A stretch of DNA of 64,000 nt from Lentzea aerocolonigenes (GTDB lineage: Bacteria; Actinomycetota; Actinomycetes; Mycobacteriales; Pseudonocardiaceae), in NCBI RefSeq assembly GCF_000974445.1, contig NZ_BBOJ01000016.1, positions 186,001 through 250,000 of the forward strand, given 5' to 3'. Under the pieces are notes generated by a model, which saw only the letters and a program-made list of their open reading frames with translations, had not been told where the DNA came from and did no database searches. A program made the translations under genes and the position numbers. The stretch's first letter is position 1. Every line of letters starts with the position of its first letter. Below are positions 36,432 through 45,792 of the stretch, one piece after another.

Positions 36432-37018
36432 ACCTTGCCGATGATGTGCAGTTCCTCGAGACCGCTGATGATCAGGTCGACGCCCAGCGCCGCCAGCAGC
36501 ACGCCGAGGACCCGCACGAGCACCCACGCGTAGGTCATCTGCACGTAGCGCATCAGGATGCCCAGCACCGCGATCGCGGCGAGGTCCAGGGCGATCACCG
36601 CGGCGAACGCGGCGGCCAGCACCAACGTGGACGCCGCCGTGCTGGTGTCCGACATCAGGAACAGGTAGGCGATCGCCACCGGGTTCGCGTAGTACGAGGT
36701 GGCCAGTTCGTGCGTGCCGCCGGTCGGGTCGTGGTGCGGCTCCTGCTTGCGGCCGAGCACGAGGTCCAGCGCGTGCACGAAGAGGATCACGCCGCTCGCC
36801 AGCATCAACGCCCCGCCGCTGATGTGGAACAGCTGGATCAGCAGTCGTCCCGCCCCGACGACGAAGAGTCCGGTGGCGAGAGCGATGCCGGTGGTCGTGA
36901 GCGCCACCCGCCAGCGCTGCCCGGCGTCCTTGCCTTCGGTGTCCAGCATGAAGGCCACCAGGATCTTCGGCGGACCCACGACGGCGACGAGGATGCTGAA
37001 CGCCTCGACGAAGCTCAT
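36428..37018 (-). CDS. MarC/UPF0056-family membrane protein
   Basis: This 196-residue protein has six predicted helices and the MarC pattern: VEAFSILVAVVGPPKILVAF at the start, HISGGALMLASGVILFVHAL with the family's central Gly pair, and NPVAIAYLFLMS in place of the common PLAxPLLAGPG. The function of MarC proteins is unknown; the older link to multiple antibiotic resistance is not supported by later work. The ATG at 37018 is the start. The C-terminal stop overlaps the SMI1-like stop in a shared CTAG. Confidence 0.85.
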   Translation of the reverse strand: MSFVEAFSILVAVVGPPKILVAFMLDTEGKDAGQRWRVALTTTGIALATGLFVVGAGRLLIQLFHISGGALMLASGVILFVHALDLVLGRKQEPHHDPTGGTHELATSYYANPVAIAYLFLMSDTSTAASTLVLAAAFAAVIALDLAAIAVLGILMRYVQMTYAWVLVRVLGVLLAALGVDLIISGLEELHIIGKV

Positions 37019-37119
37019 GCCGTTGATGATCGAGCCGGCGCGGTGGTGCCGCGACTCGGCGAGCGCAACTCACCCCTGGCGGGCGAGCTTCGCGACGTGC
37101 CGGCCGCGACCTGGCGGCC

Positions 37120-37641
37120 CTACCTCACCCCGGCGAACGGGCGTTGCGGCAGAGCTGCCGTCTTCACGCGCGCCCACACCTTCACGGCTGCCAGCGCACT
37201 CAGCCACCCGAGCGCGGTGCCCGCGGTGTTGGCGATCAGGTCGTCGACGTCGAAGATCCGGTTGGCCCACAGCAGCTGCGAACCCTCGATGAGCAGCGAG
37301 ACGCCGTAGCCGATCAACGCGGCCTGGCCGATCGTGCGACGGCCCCAGAACATCAGCATCGCGCCCAGCGGCACGAACAGCAGCACGTTGAGCGTCATCA
37401 GGTCGAACGCGATCCGCCCGTCGCGGAACGTGTCGGCGATCCACTGGAACGGGACCAGCTGCACGGCCTGGCGCGGCGGCACGGTCTGCATCGGCAGGAA
37501 CGTCGCCGCGAACAGCATGCTCGCGTACACGGTGATGGTCGCGCCGCGGAACGTCAGCTGACGGAAGAACAGCTGCGGCAGCAGGAAGACGACCGACAGG
37601 AAAAGGCCCCACTGGATGCTCGCGAGATGTGCATTCGTCAT
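37120..37641 (-). CDS. VanZ-like membrane protein
   Basis: This 173-residue protein has about five hydrophobic segments. The VanZ-domain core is recognisable in VPFQWIADTF followed by NVLLFVPLGAMLMFW, IGYGVSLLIEGSQLLW and FDVDDLIANTAGTALGWL. VanZ proteins are associated with low-level teicoplanin resistance and envelope functions, but most are uncharacterised. The start is the ATG at 37641. A 13-bp hairpin lies just upstream between this gene and the ABC permease gene. Confidence 0.88.
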   Translation of the reverse strand: MTNAHLASIQWGLFLSVVFLLPQLFFRQLTFRGATITVYASMLFAATFLPMQTVPPRQAVQLVPFQWIADTFRDGRIAFDLMTLNVLLFVPLGAMLMFWGRRTIGQAALIGYGVSLLIEGSQLLWANRIFDVDDLIANTAGTALGWLSALAAVKVWARVKTAALPQRPFAGVR

Positions 37642-37659
37642 GAATCCAAATTAGGAAAA

Positions 37660-37690
37660 TGGCCTTCAGCGCACATCGCGCTGAAGGCCA
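37660..37690. terminator. Hairpin after the ABC permease gene
   Basis: Perfect 13-bp arms TGGCCTTCAGCGC / GCGCTGAAGGCCA enclose a 5-nt loop, 28 bp after the permease stop and 18 bp before the VanZ start on the minus strand. It is the likely terminator of the ABC exporter genes. Confidence 0.75.
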
Positions 37691-37718
37691 CTTCGGTCCT
37701 CGTACTTCCGGTCGAGGT

Positions 37719-39896
37719 CTACTCGGCCGCGTAGTCCCGGGGACTGATCCCGCGTAGTACCGGACCACACGCCAGTGCTGCGACCAGCGCGACCACGACA
37801 CCGACGCCCACGGGAGCGACTACCCACGGGGTGAACGGCATTTCCCCGCGACCGACCATTCCACGCGCCAGCGTGAGCAGTCCGAAACCGACGACAATTC
37901 CCGCGCCGCACGCCGCGATCGTGACCGCGAACACCGGGAGCATCACTTCCCGGCGCAATGCGTGACCCAGCACGCGAATCGGAGTTCCGGCCGCGATCAA
38001 CGCACCGAAGGTGCGCCTGCGGTCGATCACCGACCCGGCTGCCGCCACCGCCGCGCCGATCCCGCCGAGCACCGCCGCGATCGAGAGCCCGATGACCGTG
38101 GCCCGTTCGAGGTCGGCCATCAGCGTGTCGCCGTACAGACCGCGCTGCTCACCGTCCACCAGCCGCACGCCCGGCAGCGTGCCGACCAGCGCCGTGTGCA
38201 CCGCGTCCCGGTTCTCTGACGTCGTCGGCACCCCGACCATCGACACCTCGCCCGCGATCGACGGCAGCAGGTCCCTGTCGATGAAGGCGCTCACCCTCCC
38301 GGCGCCCGCGAAAGGCCGCGTCTCGTACTGCGCGGGCAGCTTCGCCGTCACCGTCCTGCCAAGGCCGGACGACGTGAACTCGTTGCCCGCCAACGGTGTG
38401 GGCGCGTACACGGCAGGTCCCGGCTGACACGTGAGACCGGTCAGCACCTTCGACACCTCGGCACACTGCCCGACGACCACGTAGGTGCCGCGGCCTTCGC
38501 TCTTGATCAGGCCGTCGAACATCGTGACGATCGGGGCGGAGGTCGCGAGCCGCAGCGGCGTGACGTCGTGCGTCACCTGTTCCGCGACGATCGCGCTCTC
38601 CTGCCACGTCGAGTCGCGGTAGGGGACCTGGCTCTCCAGGCCCGGCAACATGGTCAGCGCCATCGACCCGGTGAAGACCGCGATCACCACGCCCGCCGAA
38701 CCGCGGAACGCCGCGACCGGATCACCGGAGAGCCGCCGGCCCGCCAGCAACGTCGACGGCCTGCGCCACCGTCCCACGAAGAACCTGCCGACCTGCGCTG
38801 TCACCACAGGCCCCGCCAGCACCAGCGCGAACGCCACCGCGCCGAGGCCGAGCAGCACGACGGTGAACTGGCTGTCCCCGCCGGATTGCTGCGCGTACAC
38901 GATGCCCAGGAAGAACACGCCCATCGCGCCGACGATCGACAACAGCCGCCACGACCGCACCGTGCGCTTCTCCTGCGCCGCGAGTGGCCGGTTCACCACG
39001 CGCCGCAGCCCCATGATCGCCGCCGCGACGACCAGCACCGGCGCGAGCACGGCGACCCCTGCCACGACAGCGGGATCCGGCACGAAGTCGCCGGGGAACC
39101 AGGTGCCGCCCTCCCACGGGACCTCCGCGGTGACGTGGCTGAACGGCTGTGCCAGCAGAACACCGAGCACGCTGCCGACGACCGCGCCGACCGCCGTCTC
39201 GATCGCCGTCATCACGACGACCTGCCGCGGCGACGCGCCAGCGAGCCTGAGCGCGGCCAGGCGGCGCTCCCGTTTCGCCGCCGTGAGCCGTGCGGCCGAG
39301 GCGACCAGCACTAGGCACGGCACGACGAGCACCACGAGCCCGACGCGCGTGAGCAGGTAAAGCATGCCGTGGTAGTCGTCGCGGTACGAACCGCGGCCGG
39401 CCTGCAGACCGGGCGCGGGGAAGCCGTTCTCGACCTTCTCGTGGCCGATGACCGCGACGAGCTCGTCCGGGAACTTGAGCGCTTCCGGCCCGAGCAGGCC
39501 GATCTGCCTGCCGGGGAAACGGTTGCCGAGCTTCTCCGCGGGCGTGCTGTGCACCAGGTCCGCGAGCGCGGGGGAGAGCAGCACCTCGCCGTTCTCCGGG
39601 AACTTCGGGATGCCCTTCGCGACGGGCACCGCACCCTGCTCGTTGCGTGCGACGTCGAACCGCTCGATGAGCTTGCCGCCGTACGAATCCTTGTTCGCCG
39701 CAATGGAAATGGCGCCGGTCTCGCTCTGGCTCAGGGCTTCGCGCCACGCCGTGCGGTCCGCCCGCGCCTGCAGACCGTTCGGGGCGGCGAGGAGCCAGAG
39801 GACCAGCGACACCGCGATCATCACGCCGAGCGCGACCAGCACCGTCGCGACCTGGCTGCGGCGGTCCCTGCGCAGCACCGCGAGAGCGATCCTCAC
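37719..39896 (-). CDS. FtsX/MacB-type ABC transporter permease
   Basis: This 725-residue permease has the double-FtsX layout. The first helix is VATVLVALGVMIAVSLVLWLL (about 17-37), then a large extracytoplasmic domain, three helices (about 190-330) with the FtsX motif RLAALRLAGASPRQVVVMTA, two further helices, a second extracytoplasmic domain, and a final FtsX set with RRTFGALIAAGTPIRVL. Such proteins export lipids, peptides or antibiotics, or act as mechanotransmitters. The GTG at 39896 overlaps the ATPase stop as GTGA. The divergent two-component system may control it, in the manner of peptide-antibiotic sensing modules. Confidence 0.92.
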   Translation of the reverse strand: MRIALAVLRRDRRSQVATVLVALGVMIAVSLVLWLLAAPNGLQARADRTAWREALSQSETGAISIAANKDSYGGKLIERFDVARNEQGAVPVAKGIPKFPENGEVLLSPALADLVHSTPAEKLGNRFPGRQIGLLGPEALKFPDELVAVIGHEKVENGFPAPGLQAGRGSYRDDYHGMLYLLTRVGLVVLVVPCLVLVASAARLTAAKRERRLAALRLAGASPRQVVVMTAIETAVGAVVGSVLGVLLAQPFSHVTAEVPWEGGTWFPGDFVPDPAVVAGVAVLAPVLVVAAAIMGLRRVVNRPLAAQEKRTVRSWRLLSIVGAMGVFFLGIVYAQQSGGDSQFTVVLLGLGAVAFALVLAGPVVTAQVGRFFVGRWRRPSTLLAGRRLSGDPVAAFRGSAGVVIAVFTGSMALTMLPGLESQVPYRDSTWQESAIVAEQVTHDVTPLRLATSAPIVTMFDGLIKSEGRGTYVVVGQCAEVSKVLTGLTCQPGPAVYAPTPLAGNEFTSSGLGRTVTAKLPAQYETRPFAGAGRVSAFIDRDLLPSIAGEVSMVGVPTTSENRDAVHTALVGTLPGVRLVDGEQRGLYGDTLMADLERATVIGLSIAAVLGGIGAAVAAAGSVIDRRRTFGALIAAGTPIRVLGHALRREVMLPVFAVTIAACGAGIVVGFGLLTLARGMVGRGEMPFTPWVVAPVGVGVVVALVAALACGPVLRGISPRDYAAE

Positions 39897-40567
39897 GCGG
39901 ACACCCCCGCGGCGATGCGACCGTCCTGGATCTCCACGACGCGCAGCGCACGGTCCGCGATCGCCTTGTCGTGCGTGACGATCACGACGGCCGCGTTGGT
40001 CTCCTCCGCGGCGGCCAGCAGCGCGGTCATCATCTCCTGACCGGTGCGCGTGTCGAGGGCGCCTGTCGGTTCGTCCGCGAAGATCACCCGCGGCCGGTGC
40101 GCCAACGCCCGCGCGATCGCCACGCGTTGCGCCTGACCGCCGGACAGCTGGTCGGGACGCCGTTTCTCCATGCCCTGCAGGCCGAGCCGGCCGAGCCACC
40201 GCCGGGCCGCACCGAGCGCCTCGTCGCGTGAACCACCCGCGAGCAGCATCGGCAGCGCCGCGTTCTCCTCCGCGGTCAGCTCGGCGACGAGCATGCCTGA
40301 CTGGAAGACGAACCCGAACGCCGTCCGCCGCAGCTCGCTGCGTCCCGTCTCGTTCAGCTCGCCGATCGCGCGCCCGTCGAGGAACACCTCGCCGCCGTCG
40401 GCGCGCAGGATGCCGGACAGCACGTGCAGCAGCGTCGTCTTGCCGGAGCCGGACGGACCGACCACCGCCAGCACGTCCCCCGCGGAGATGTCGATGTCCA
40501 CCCCGGCGAGCGCGTGCACGTCGCCGTAGGTCTTGACCAGGCCACGAGCGGCCAGAACCGTGTTCAT
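39893..40567 (-). CDS. MacB/LolD-type ABC transporter ATPase
   Basis: This 224-residue ATPase has all motifs: Walker [14 protein letters not shown]-loop [13 protein letters not shown], signature [15 protein letters not shown], Walker [13 protein letters not shown] and H-loop [11 protein letters not shown]. The ATG at 40567 ([15 protein letters not shown]) is chosen over upstream codons because it begins the fold directly. It is coupled to the FtsX-type permease and is divergent from the histidine kinase gene with 109 bp between starts. Confidence 0.95.
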   Translation of the reverse strand: MNTVLAARGLVKTYGDVHALAGVDIDISAGDVLAVVGPSGSGKTTLLHVLSGILRADGGEVFLDGRAIGELNETGRSELRRTAFGFVFQSGMLVAELTAEENAALPMLLAGGSRDEALGAARRWLGRLGLQGMEKRRPDQLSGGQAQRVAIARALAHRPRVIFADEPTGALDTRTGQEMMTALLAAAEETNAAVVIVTHDKAIADRALRVVEIQDGRIAAGVSA

Positions 40568-40676
40568 GACGTTGAAGGTGCCGGGTCCGGGCCCGCGAAA
40601 CCTCAGCCTTGACGACACACCGGATCAGCCGGATGACCGAGGCCGTAGGGGTGTGGTGGTCCTACCGTTGTCTGCC

Positions 40677-41807
40677 GTGGACAGTCATCGGGGCCAATGG
40701 CCGATCGCCGCCGGGCTGGCGTTGCTGATGCTCGGCGAGCTGCTGCTCATGAACGGGCTGGGCAGCGCCGGGGCACTCGTGTGGCTGCTCAGCGTGCCGC
40801 CGTGCATCGCGGCCGTCGCATCGTTCAAGTCGCGTGACTTCGCGATCCCGGTGACCGTGGCGTCGATCTTCGTGTCGTCGTTCGTCATCCGGCTCTTCCA
40901 CGTGAACATGCCGACGATCCTGAGCCCGCTGACAATCGCCGAGACCGCCGCGTGCCTGGTCCTCACCGCCGTGATCGTGCGCGAGGAGCCGCGCCGCGCC
41001 GCCACGTGGTCCGTCGGCTGGCTGATGGCGGTGAGCTTCTTCGCCGCGATCGTCCGCGACAACTGGATCTCGGGGAGCAACTACAACGAGATGCTGGGCT
41101 CGCTGGTCCTGGGCTTCGGGGCCGTCGGCGTCGGCCTGTACTTCCGTGCGCGGGACACCGAGAGCGGCCGGTTGATCGCCTCCGCCATCACCGACGCGCA
41201 GAAGGAAGAGCGCATCGCGCTGGCCCGCGAGCTGCACGACGTGGTCGCGCACCACGTCACGGGCATGCTCGTGCAGGCCCAGGCCGCGCTGGAGGTCTCG
41301 GACGACGACCCGAAGGCCGCCCACCGCCTGTTGCCGGGCATTGTCCGATCGGGCACGGAAGCGCTCGGCGCGATGCGGCGGATGGTCGGCACCCTGCGCC
41401 AGGGCGAGAACGAGATCGCCACGACCGACCTGGCCGCCGACGTCATCGCGACCGTCGAACGCACCCGCGAGCTCGGCTTCGAGACCAGGCTGCGCATCGA
41501 CCTGCCGGACGAGGTGCCACCTGAGCTCGGCCGCTCGGTGTTGCGCCTGGTCCAGGAGTCGCTCACTAACGTGCACAAACACGCGCAGAGCCCCACCATG
41601 ATCGACGTGGAGATCTTGCGGACGCCCCAGAACGCGCTCCGGGTGGTCGTCGCCGACGACGGTCAGCCGCACGAGCTGAACCAGGGCGGCTACGGTCTCG
41701 TAGGCATGCGTGAGCGGGTCGACCTGCTCGGTGGCCTGTTCTCCGCGGGCCCGCGTGAGAACGGCTGGCAGGTGCTCGCCGAGCTACCCCTGGAAGGAAG
41801 CAAGTGA
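40677..41807 (+). CDS. NarL-type sensor histidine kinase
   Basis: This 376-residue membrane kinase has four to five N-terminal membrane helices (about 8-150) and no large extracellular domain. A HisKA_3 dimerisation helix follows with the phospho-accepting His in ARELHDVVAHHVTGM, and an HATPase domain ending DDGQPHELNQGGYGLVGMRER. Such intramembrane-type sensors often respond to envelope stress. The GTG at 40677 is chosen as it starts just before the first helix. Its stop overlaps the response regulator start as GTGA. It is divergent from the MacB-type exporter, a likely target. Confidence 0.9.
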   Translation: MDSHRGQWPIAAGLALLMLGELLLMNGLGSAGALVWLLSVPPCIAAVASFKSRDFAIPVTVASIFVSSFVIRLFHVNMPTILSPLTIAETAACLVLTAVIVREEPRRAATWSVGWLMAVSFFAAIVRDNWISGSNYNEMLGSLVLGFGAVGVGLYFRARDTESGRLIASAITDAQKEERIALARELHDVVAHHVTGMLVQAQAALEVSDDDPKAAHRLLPGIVRSGTEALGAMRRMVGTLRQGENEIATTDLAADVIATVERTRELGFETRLRIDLPDEVPPELGRSVLRLVQESLTNVHKHAQSPTMIDVEILRTPQNALRVVVADDGQPHELNQGGYGLVGMRERVDLLGGLFSAGPRENGWQVLAELPLEGSK

Positions 41808-42430
41808 TCTCGGTCCTCATCGCCGACGACCAGGAGATGGTCCGGGTCGGCTTCCGGATGATCCTCGAGAAGCAGCAGGACATCACCGTCGTCGCGGACG
41901 TGGCGGACGGCATCTCGGCCGTCACCGCCGCGCGTGAGCACAAGCCCGACGTGGCGTTGCTGGACATCCGCATGCCCGGTCTGGACGGACTGGAGGTCAC
42001 CAAGAAGCTCTCGCCCACGACCAAGGTCGTCGTGGTGACGACCTTCGACCTCGACGAGTACGTGCACACGGCGCTGGAGAACGGGGCGTCCGGCTTCCTG
42101 ACCAAGGACGCCGGCCCGGCCCTGCTCGTGGAGGCGGTGCGGGCAGCGGCGCAGGGCAACGCGTTGATCTCGCCGCAGGTGACCGTGCGGATGCTGGAGC
42201 ACTTCGCGCGGCCCGCCGAGCGGCCGGATCTCGGGCTGCTCACCGCCCGCGAACAGGACGTGGTGCGGGAGGTGGCGCGGGGCCTGAGCAACCAGGAGAT
42301 CGCGTCGGAGCTCTACCTGTCGCTGTCGACGGTGAAGACGCACCTCGCGTCCGTGCAGACGAAGCTCAACGTCAAAAACCGCGTAGGCATCGCCTCCTGG
42401 GCCTGGCGAGCAGGCCTGGTAAACACCTGA
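41804..42430 (+). CDS. NarL/FixJ-family response regulator
   Basis: This 208-residue regulator has a receiver domain (1-120) with the acidic pair in VLIADDQEMVRVGF, the phosphorylated Asp in VALLDIRMPGLDGLE and the conserved Lys in FLTKDAGP. A LuxR-type helix-turn-helix follows (145-205) with LTAREQDVVREVARGLSNQE and LSTVKTHLASVQTKL. It is coupled to the sensor kinase by a GTGA overlap. The stop lies within a long palindrome that ends the operon. The regulon probably includes the divergent exporter. Confidence 0.95.
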   Translation: MISVLIADDQEMVRVGFRMILEKQQDITVVADVADGISAVTAAREHKPDVALLDIRMPGLDGLEVTKKLSPTTKVVVVTTFDLDEYVHTALENGASGFLTKDAGPALLVEAVRAAAQGNALISPQVTVRMLEHFARPAERPDLGLLTAREQDVVREVARGLSNQEIASELYLSLSTVKTHLASVQTKLNVKNRVGIASWAWRAGLVNT

Positions 42431-42489
42431 AAACGATGAAGGGTCCCTTCATCCACGTGAGGTGGATGAAGGGACCCTTCATCGTTTCA
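42428..42489. terminator. Bidirectional 28-bp-arm palindrome
   Basis: The left arm TGAAAACGATGAAGGGTCCC... (42428-42456) pairs with the right arm ending in ...CATCGTTTCA (42462-42489) with a single bulged A and a 5-nt loop. Each arm also contains self-complementary GAAGGGTCCCTTC. It fills the whole gap between the convergent response-regulator and ALDH stops. Confidence 0.8.
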
Positions 42490-42491
42490 AG

Positions 42492-43355
42492 TCAGACGCC
42501 CATTGGGTGCCAGACCGTTTTGGTTTCCAGGTAGGCGCGCAGGCGGGACATGTCCGGGGTGACGGAGAAGTCCTCGCTCGCCTTGTTGCGCAGCACGCGC
42601 TTCACGGTGCCGGCCGCTGAGCGCTCCAGGTCAGCGCGCAACGACTCGGGCGCGCCGGTGAGGTCGAGCGCGTTCACGTCGGCGTGCGACGCGAGCCACG
42701 GCGCGATCTCCGCGGTCCGGCCGGTGATGATGTTGACGACGCCGCCCGGAACATCGCTGGTCGCGAGCACCTCGGACAGCGTGATCGCGGGCAGCGGGCG
42801 TTCCTGCGAGGTGATGACCACGGCCGTGTTGCCGGACGCGATCACCGGCGCGATCACGGACACCAGGCCCAGCAACGACGACTGCTGCGGCGCGAGCACC
42901 GCGACGACACCCGTCGGCTCCGGCGTGGAGAACGAGAAGTACGGCCCGGCGACGGGGTTCGAGGAACCCAGCACAGCCGCGATCTTGTCCGTCCAGCCCG
43001 CGTACCAGACCCAGCGGTCGATCGCCGTGTCCACGATGGACTGAGCCTTCTTCACCTGCACGCCCTCGGACGCGGCGACCTCGGTGATGAACTGCTCGCG
43101 ACGGCCCTCCAGGACCTCGGCCACGCGGTACAGGACCTGGCCACGGTTGTAGGCCGTGGCGCCGGACCAGCCGGGGAAGGCCTTGCGGGCGGCGGCGACC
43201 GCGTCACGGGCGTCCTTGCGGGAGCCCTGCGCGGCGTTGGCGAGGAAGGTGCCCTTCGAGTCGGTCACCGGGTAGCTCCGGCCCGACTCGGAGCGCGGGA
43301 AGGCGCCGCCGATGTAGAGCTTGTAGGTCTTCGCGACCGAGATGCGATCAGACAT
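42492..43355 (-). CDS. Truncated aldehyde dehydrogenase-like protein
   Basis: This 287-residue protein is homologous to the N-terminal NAD-binding part of aldehyde dehydrogenases (YIGGAFPRSESGRSYPV, then AARKAFPGWSGATAYNRGQVLYRVAE, and GNTAVVITSQERPLPAITLSEVL). It stops well before the usual 480-500 residues, and no catalytic Cys motif (GQxCxAGSR) is present. It overlaps the upstream full-length ALDH by 8 bp, so it is translationally coupled. The reading frame is clean and ends in a natural C-terminus, so it is probably a conserved partner subunit and not decay. Role unknown; a structural or regulatory subunit is inferred. Confidence 0.82.
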   Translation of the reverse strand: MSDRISVAKTYKLYIGGAFPRSESGRSYPVTDSKGTFLANAAQGSRKDARDAVAAARKAFPGWSGATAYNRGQVLYRVAEVLEGRREQFITEVAASEGVQVKKAQSIVDTAIDRWVWYAGWTDKIAAVLGSSNPVAGPYFSFSTPEPTGVVAVLAPQQSSLLGLVSVIAPVIASGNTAVVITSQERPLPAITLSEVLATSDVPGGVVNIITGRTAEIAPWLASHADVNALDLTGAPESLRADLERSAAGTVKRVLRNKASEDFSVTPDMSRLRAYLETKTVWHPMGV

Positions 43356-44775
43356 CGAGGTAGGCCTCCAGACCGGTGCGGCCGCCCTCACGGCCGAAGC
43401 CCGACTCCTGGTACCCGCCGAACGGCGCGGCCGGGTCGAAGCGGTTGAACGTGTTGGACCACACCACGCCGGCGCGCATCCGTTGCGCCATCCAGAGAAT
43501 CCGCGAGCCCTTCTCGGTCCAGACGCCGGCGGACAGGCCGTACGGCGTGTTGTTCGCCTTGGCCACGGCCTCGTCGGGCGTGCGGAACGTCAGCACCGAC
43601 AGCACCGGGCCGAAGATCTCCTCGCGGGCGATCCTCATCGCCTGCGACACGTTGGAGAACACGGTCGGGGCGAAGTAGAAACCCTTGTCCGGCAACGGGC
43701 ACGAGGACGTCCAGCGCTGGGCGCCCTCGGCCTCGCCCGACTCGGTCAGCTCCTTGATCTTCGCGAGCTGCTCGCGCGAGTTGATCGCGCCGACGTCGGT
43801 GTTCTTGTCCAGCGGGTCGCCGACGCGCAACGTGCTGACGCGCGCGTGCAGCTTCTCCAGCAGCTCGTCCGCGACGGATTCCTGGACCAGCAAACGGGAT
43901 CCGGCGCAGCAGACGTGGCCCTGGTTGAAGAAGATGCCGTTGACGATGCCCTCGACGGCCTGGTCGAGCGGCGCGTCGTCGAACACGATGTTCGCCGCCT
44001 TGCCGCCCAGTTCCAGCGTCAGCTTCTTGTTCGTGCCGGCCAGCTGCCGCTGAATGATCTTGCCGACCTCGGTCGACCCGGTGAACGCCACCTTGTTGAC
44101 GTCGCCGTGCTCGACGAGCGCCGCACCGACGTCACCGGCACCGGGGATGATGTTCACGACACCCGGCGGCAGGTCGCACTGCTGGATGATGTCGGCCAGC
44201 ACCAGCGCGGTCAGCGGCGTGGTCTCGGCGGGCTTGAGCACGACGGTGTTGCCGCACGCGAGCGCGGGCGCGATCTTCCACGCGGCCATCAGCAGCGGGA
44301 AGTTCCACGGGATCACCTGTCCCGCAACACCCAGCGGCTTCGGGTCCGGCCCGTAACCCGCGTAGGAGAGCTTGTCCGCCCAGCCCGCGTGGTAGAAGAA
44401 GTGCGCCGCGGCCGTGGGCACGTCGACGTCGCGCGACTCCTTGATGGGCTTGCCGTTGTCGAGCGACTCCAGCACCGCGAGCTCACGCCCGCGCTCCTGG
44501 ATCTGCCGCGCGATCCGGTAGATGTACTTGGCCCGCTCGGAACCGGGCATCTTCGACCACACGCGGTCGTAGGCGCGCCGTGCCGCCTTGACCGCGGTGT
44601 CCACATCGGACTGCGACGCGGTCGAGACCTCCGCGAGCACCTCTTCGGTGCCGGGGTTGATGGTCTTGAGCGGTTCGCCGGAGCCCTCGACGAACTTGCC
44701 GTCGACGAGCATCCGGTAGTTCGGCTTGAGGTTCGCGATGTCCCGCGACTCGGGCGCGGGGGCGTATTCCCACAT
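43348..44775 (-). CDS. Aldehyde dehydrogenase (full length)
   Basis: This 475-residue NAD(P)-dependent aldehyde dehydrogenase has the glutamate motif LTLELGGKAANIVFDDA and the catalytic cysteine region GHVCCAGSR around residue 290, followed by the C-terminal NxxxxGLSAGVWT and FGGYQESGFGREGG signatures. It starts 5 bp after the deoC stop and overlaps the truncated ALDH. The expected substrate is acetaldehyde released by DeoC; this is inference from the operon. The start is the ATG at 44775. Confidence 0.93.
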   Translation of the reverse strand: MWEYAPAPESRDIANLKPNYRMLVDGKFVEGSGEPLKTINPGTEEVLAEVSTASQSDVDTAVKAARRAYDRVWSKMPGSERAKYIYRIARQIQERGRELAVLESLDNGKPIKESRDVDVPTAAAHFFYHAGWADKLSYAGYGPDPKPLGVAGQVIPWNFPLLMAAWKIAPALACGNTVVLKPAETTPLTALVLADIIQQCDLPPGVVNIIPGAGDVGAALVEHGDVNKVAFTGSTEVGKIIQRQLAGTNKKLTLELGGKAANIVFDDAPLDQAVEGIVNGIFFNQGHVCCAGSRLLVQESVADELLEKLHARVSTLRVGDPLDKNTDVGAINSREQLAKIKELTESGEAEGAQRWTSSCPLPDKGFYFAPTVFSNVSQAMRIAREEIFGPVLSVLTFRTPDEAVAKANNTPYGLSAGVWTEKGSRILWMAQRMRAGVVWSNTFNRFDPAAPFGGYQESGFGREGGRTGLEAYLDV

Positions 44776-44779
44776 GTCT

Positions 44780-45736
44780 TCAGTCCACCGTCACGTAGTC
44801 CGGGCCGCTGTAGTGGCCGTCCAACTGGGTCCGCCGCTGCATGAGCAGGTCGTTCAGCAACGTCGACGCGCCGAACCGGAAGAGGTTCGGGTCGAGCCAC
44901 TCCGGCCCGGCCACCTCGTGCACGGCGACCAGGTACTTGATCGCGTCCTTGGTGCTGCGGATGCCACCGGCGGGCTTGACCCCGCGCAGCTCACCCGTCT
45001 GCGTCTGCCAGTCCCTGACGGCCTGGAGCATCACGTGCGTCACCGGCAGCGTCGCGGCGGGCTGCACCTTGCCGGTCGAGGTCTTGATGAAGTCACCACC
45101 GGCCAGCAGAGCCAGCCAGGACGCGCGGCGCACGTTGTCGTACGTCACGAGCTCGCCGGTCTCCAGGATGACCTTGAGGTGCGCGTCCCCGCACGCCTCC
45201 TTGACCTTGACGATCTCCTCGAACACCTGCCCGTAGCGGCCGGAGAGGAACGCGCCGCGGTCGATCACCATGTCGACCTCGGTGGCGCCCTGCTCGACGG
45301 CGAACCGGGTGTCGGCGAGCTTGATGTCCATCGTGCTGCGGCCGCTGGGGAACGCCGTCGCCACGCTGGCGATGTTGATCCCCGTGCCCGTCAGCTCGTC
45401 GGCCGCGGTCCTGACCATGTCCGGGTAGACGCAGACCGCTGCCACCTTGGGCACGTCCGGCCGGTCCGGGTCCGGACGCTTGGCTTTGGCGGCCAGGCTG
45501 CGCACCTTGCCGGCGGTGTCCGCACCCTCCAGCGTGGTCAGGTCGACCATGCTGATCGCCAGGTCGATGGCGTGCAGCTTGGAGGCCTTCTTGATGCTCC
45601 GCGTGCCGAGGCCCGCGGCTCGTTGCTCGACGCCGACCTGGTCGACGCCGGGGAGCCCGTGCAGGAAACGCCGCAGCGACGATTCGTCGCGCGCGGCGTC
45701 AGCCAGGGCCGACGGCAGTGTCGTTGGAGCAGCCAT
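44780..45736 (-). CDS. deoC: Deoxyribose-phosphate aldolase
   Basis: This 318-residue class I aldolase cleaves 2-deoxyribose-5-phosphate to glyceraldehyde-3-phosphate and acetaldehyde. The Schiff-base Lys is K218 in GGDFIKTSTGK, the proton-relay Lys is in GVKPAGGIRS, and CVYPDMV marks the early barrel strand. It is longer than the common 220-260 residues because of an N-terminal helical extension seen in actinobacterial and eukaryotic forms. The start is the ATG at 45736. It heads an operon with two ALDH genes and completes deoxynucleoside breakdown with DeoA and the PmmB-like mutase. Confidence 0.96.
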   Translation of the reverse strand: MAAPTTLPSALADAARDESSLRRFLHGLPGVDQVGVEQRAAGLGTRSIKKASKLHAIDLAISMVDLTTLEGADTAGKVRSLAAKAKRPDPDRPDVPKVAAVCVYPDMVRTAADELTGTGINIASVATAFPSGRSTMDIKLADTRFAVEQGATEVDMVIDRGAFLSGRYGQVFEEIVKVKEACGDAHLKVILETGELVTYDNVRRASWLALLAGGDFIKTSTGKVQPAATLPVTHVMLQAVRDWQTQTGELRGVKPAGGIRSTKDAIKYLVAVHEVAGPEWLDPNLFRFGASTLLNDLLMQRRTQLDGHYSGPDYVTVD

Positions 45737-45792
45737 GTGTGCGAGTCTAAGCGGAATGGGACGCCCGTCCTAAGTGAGGACGTTTCCCCTGG

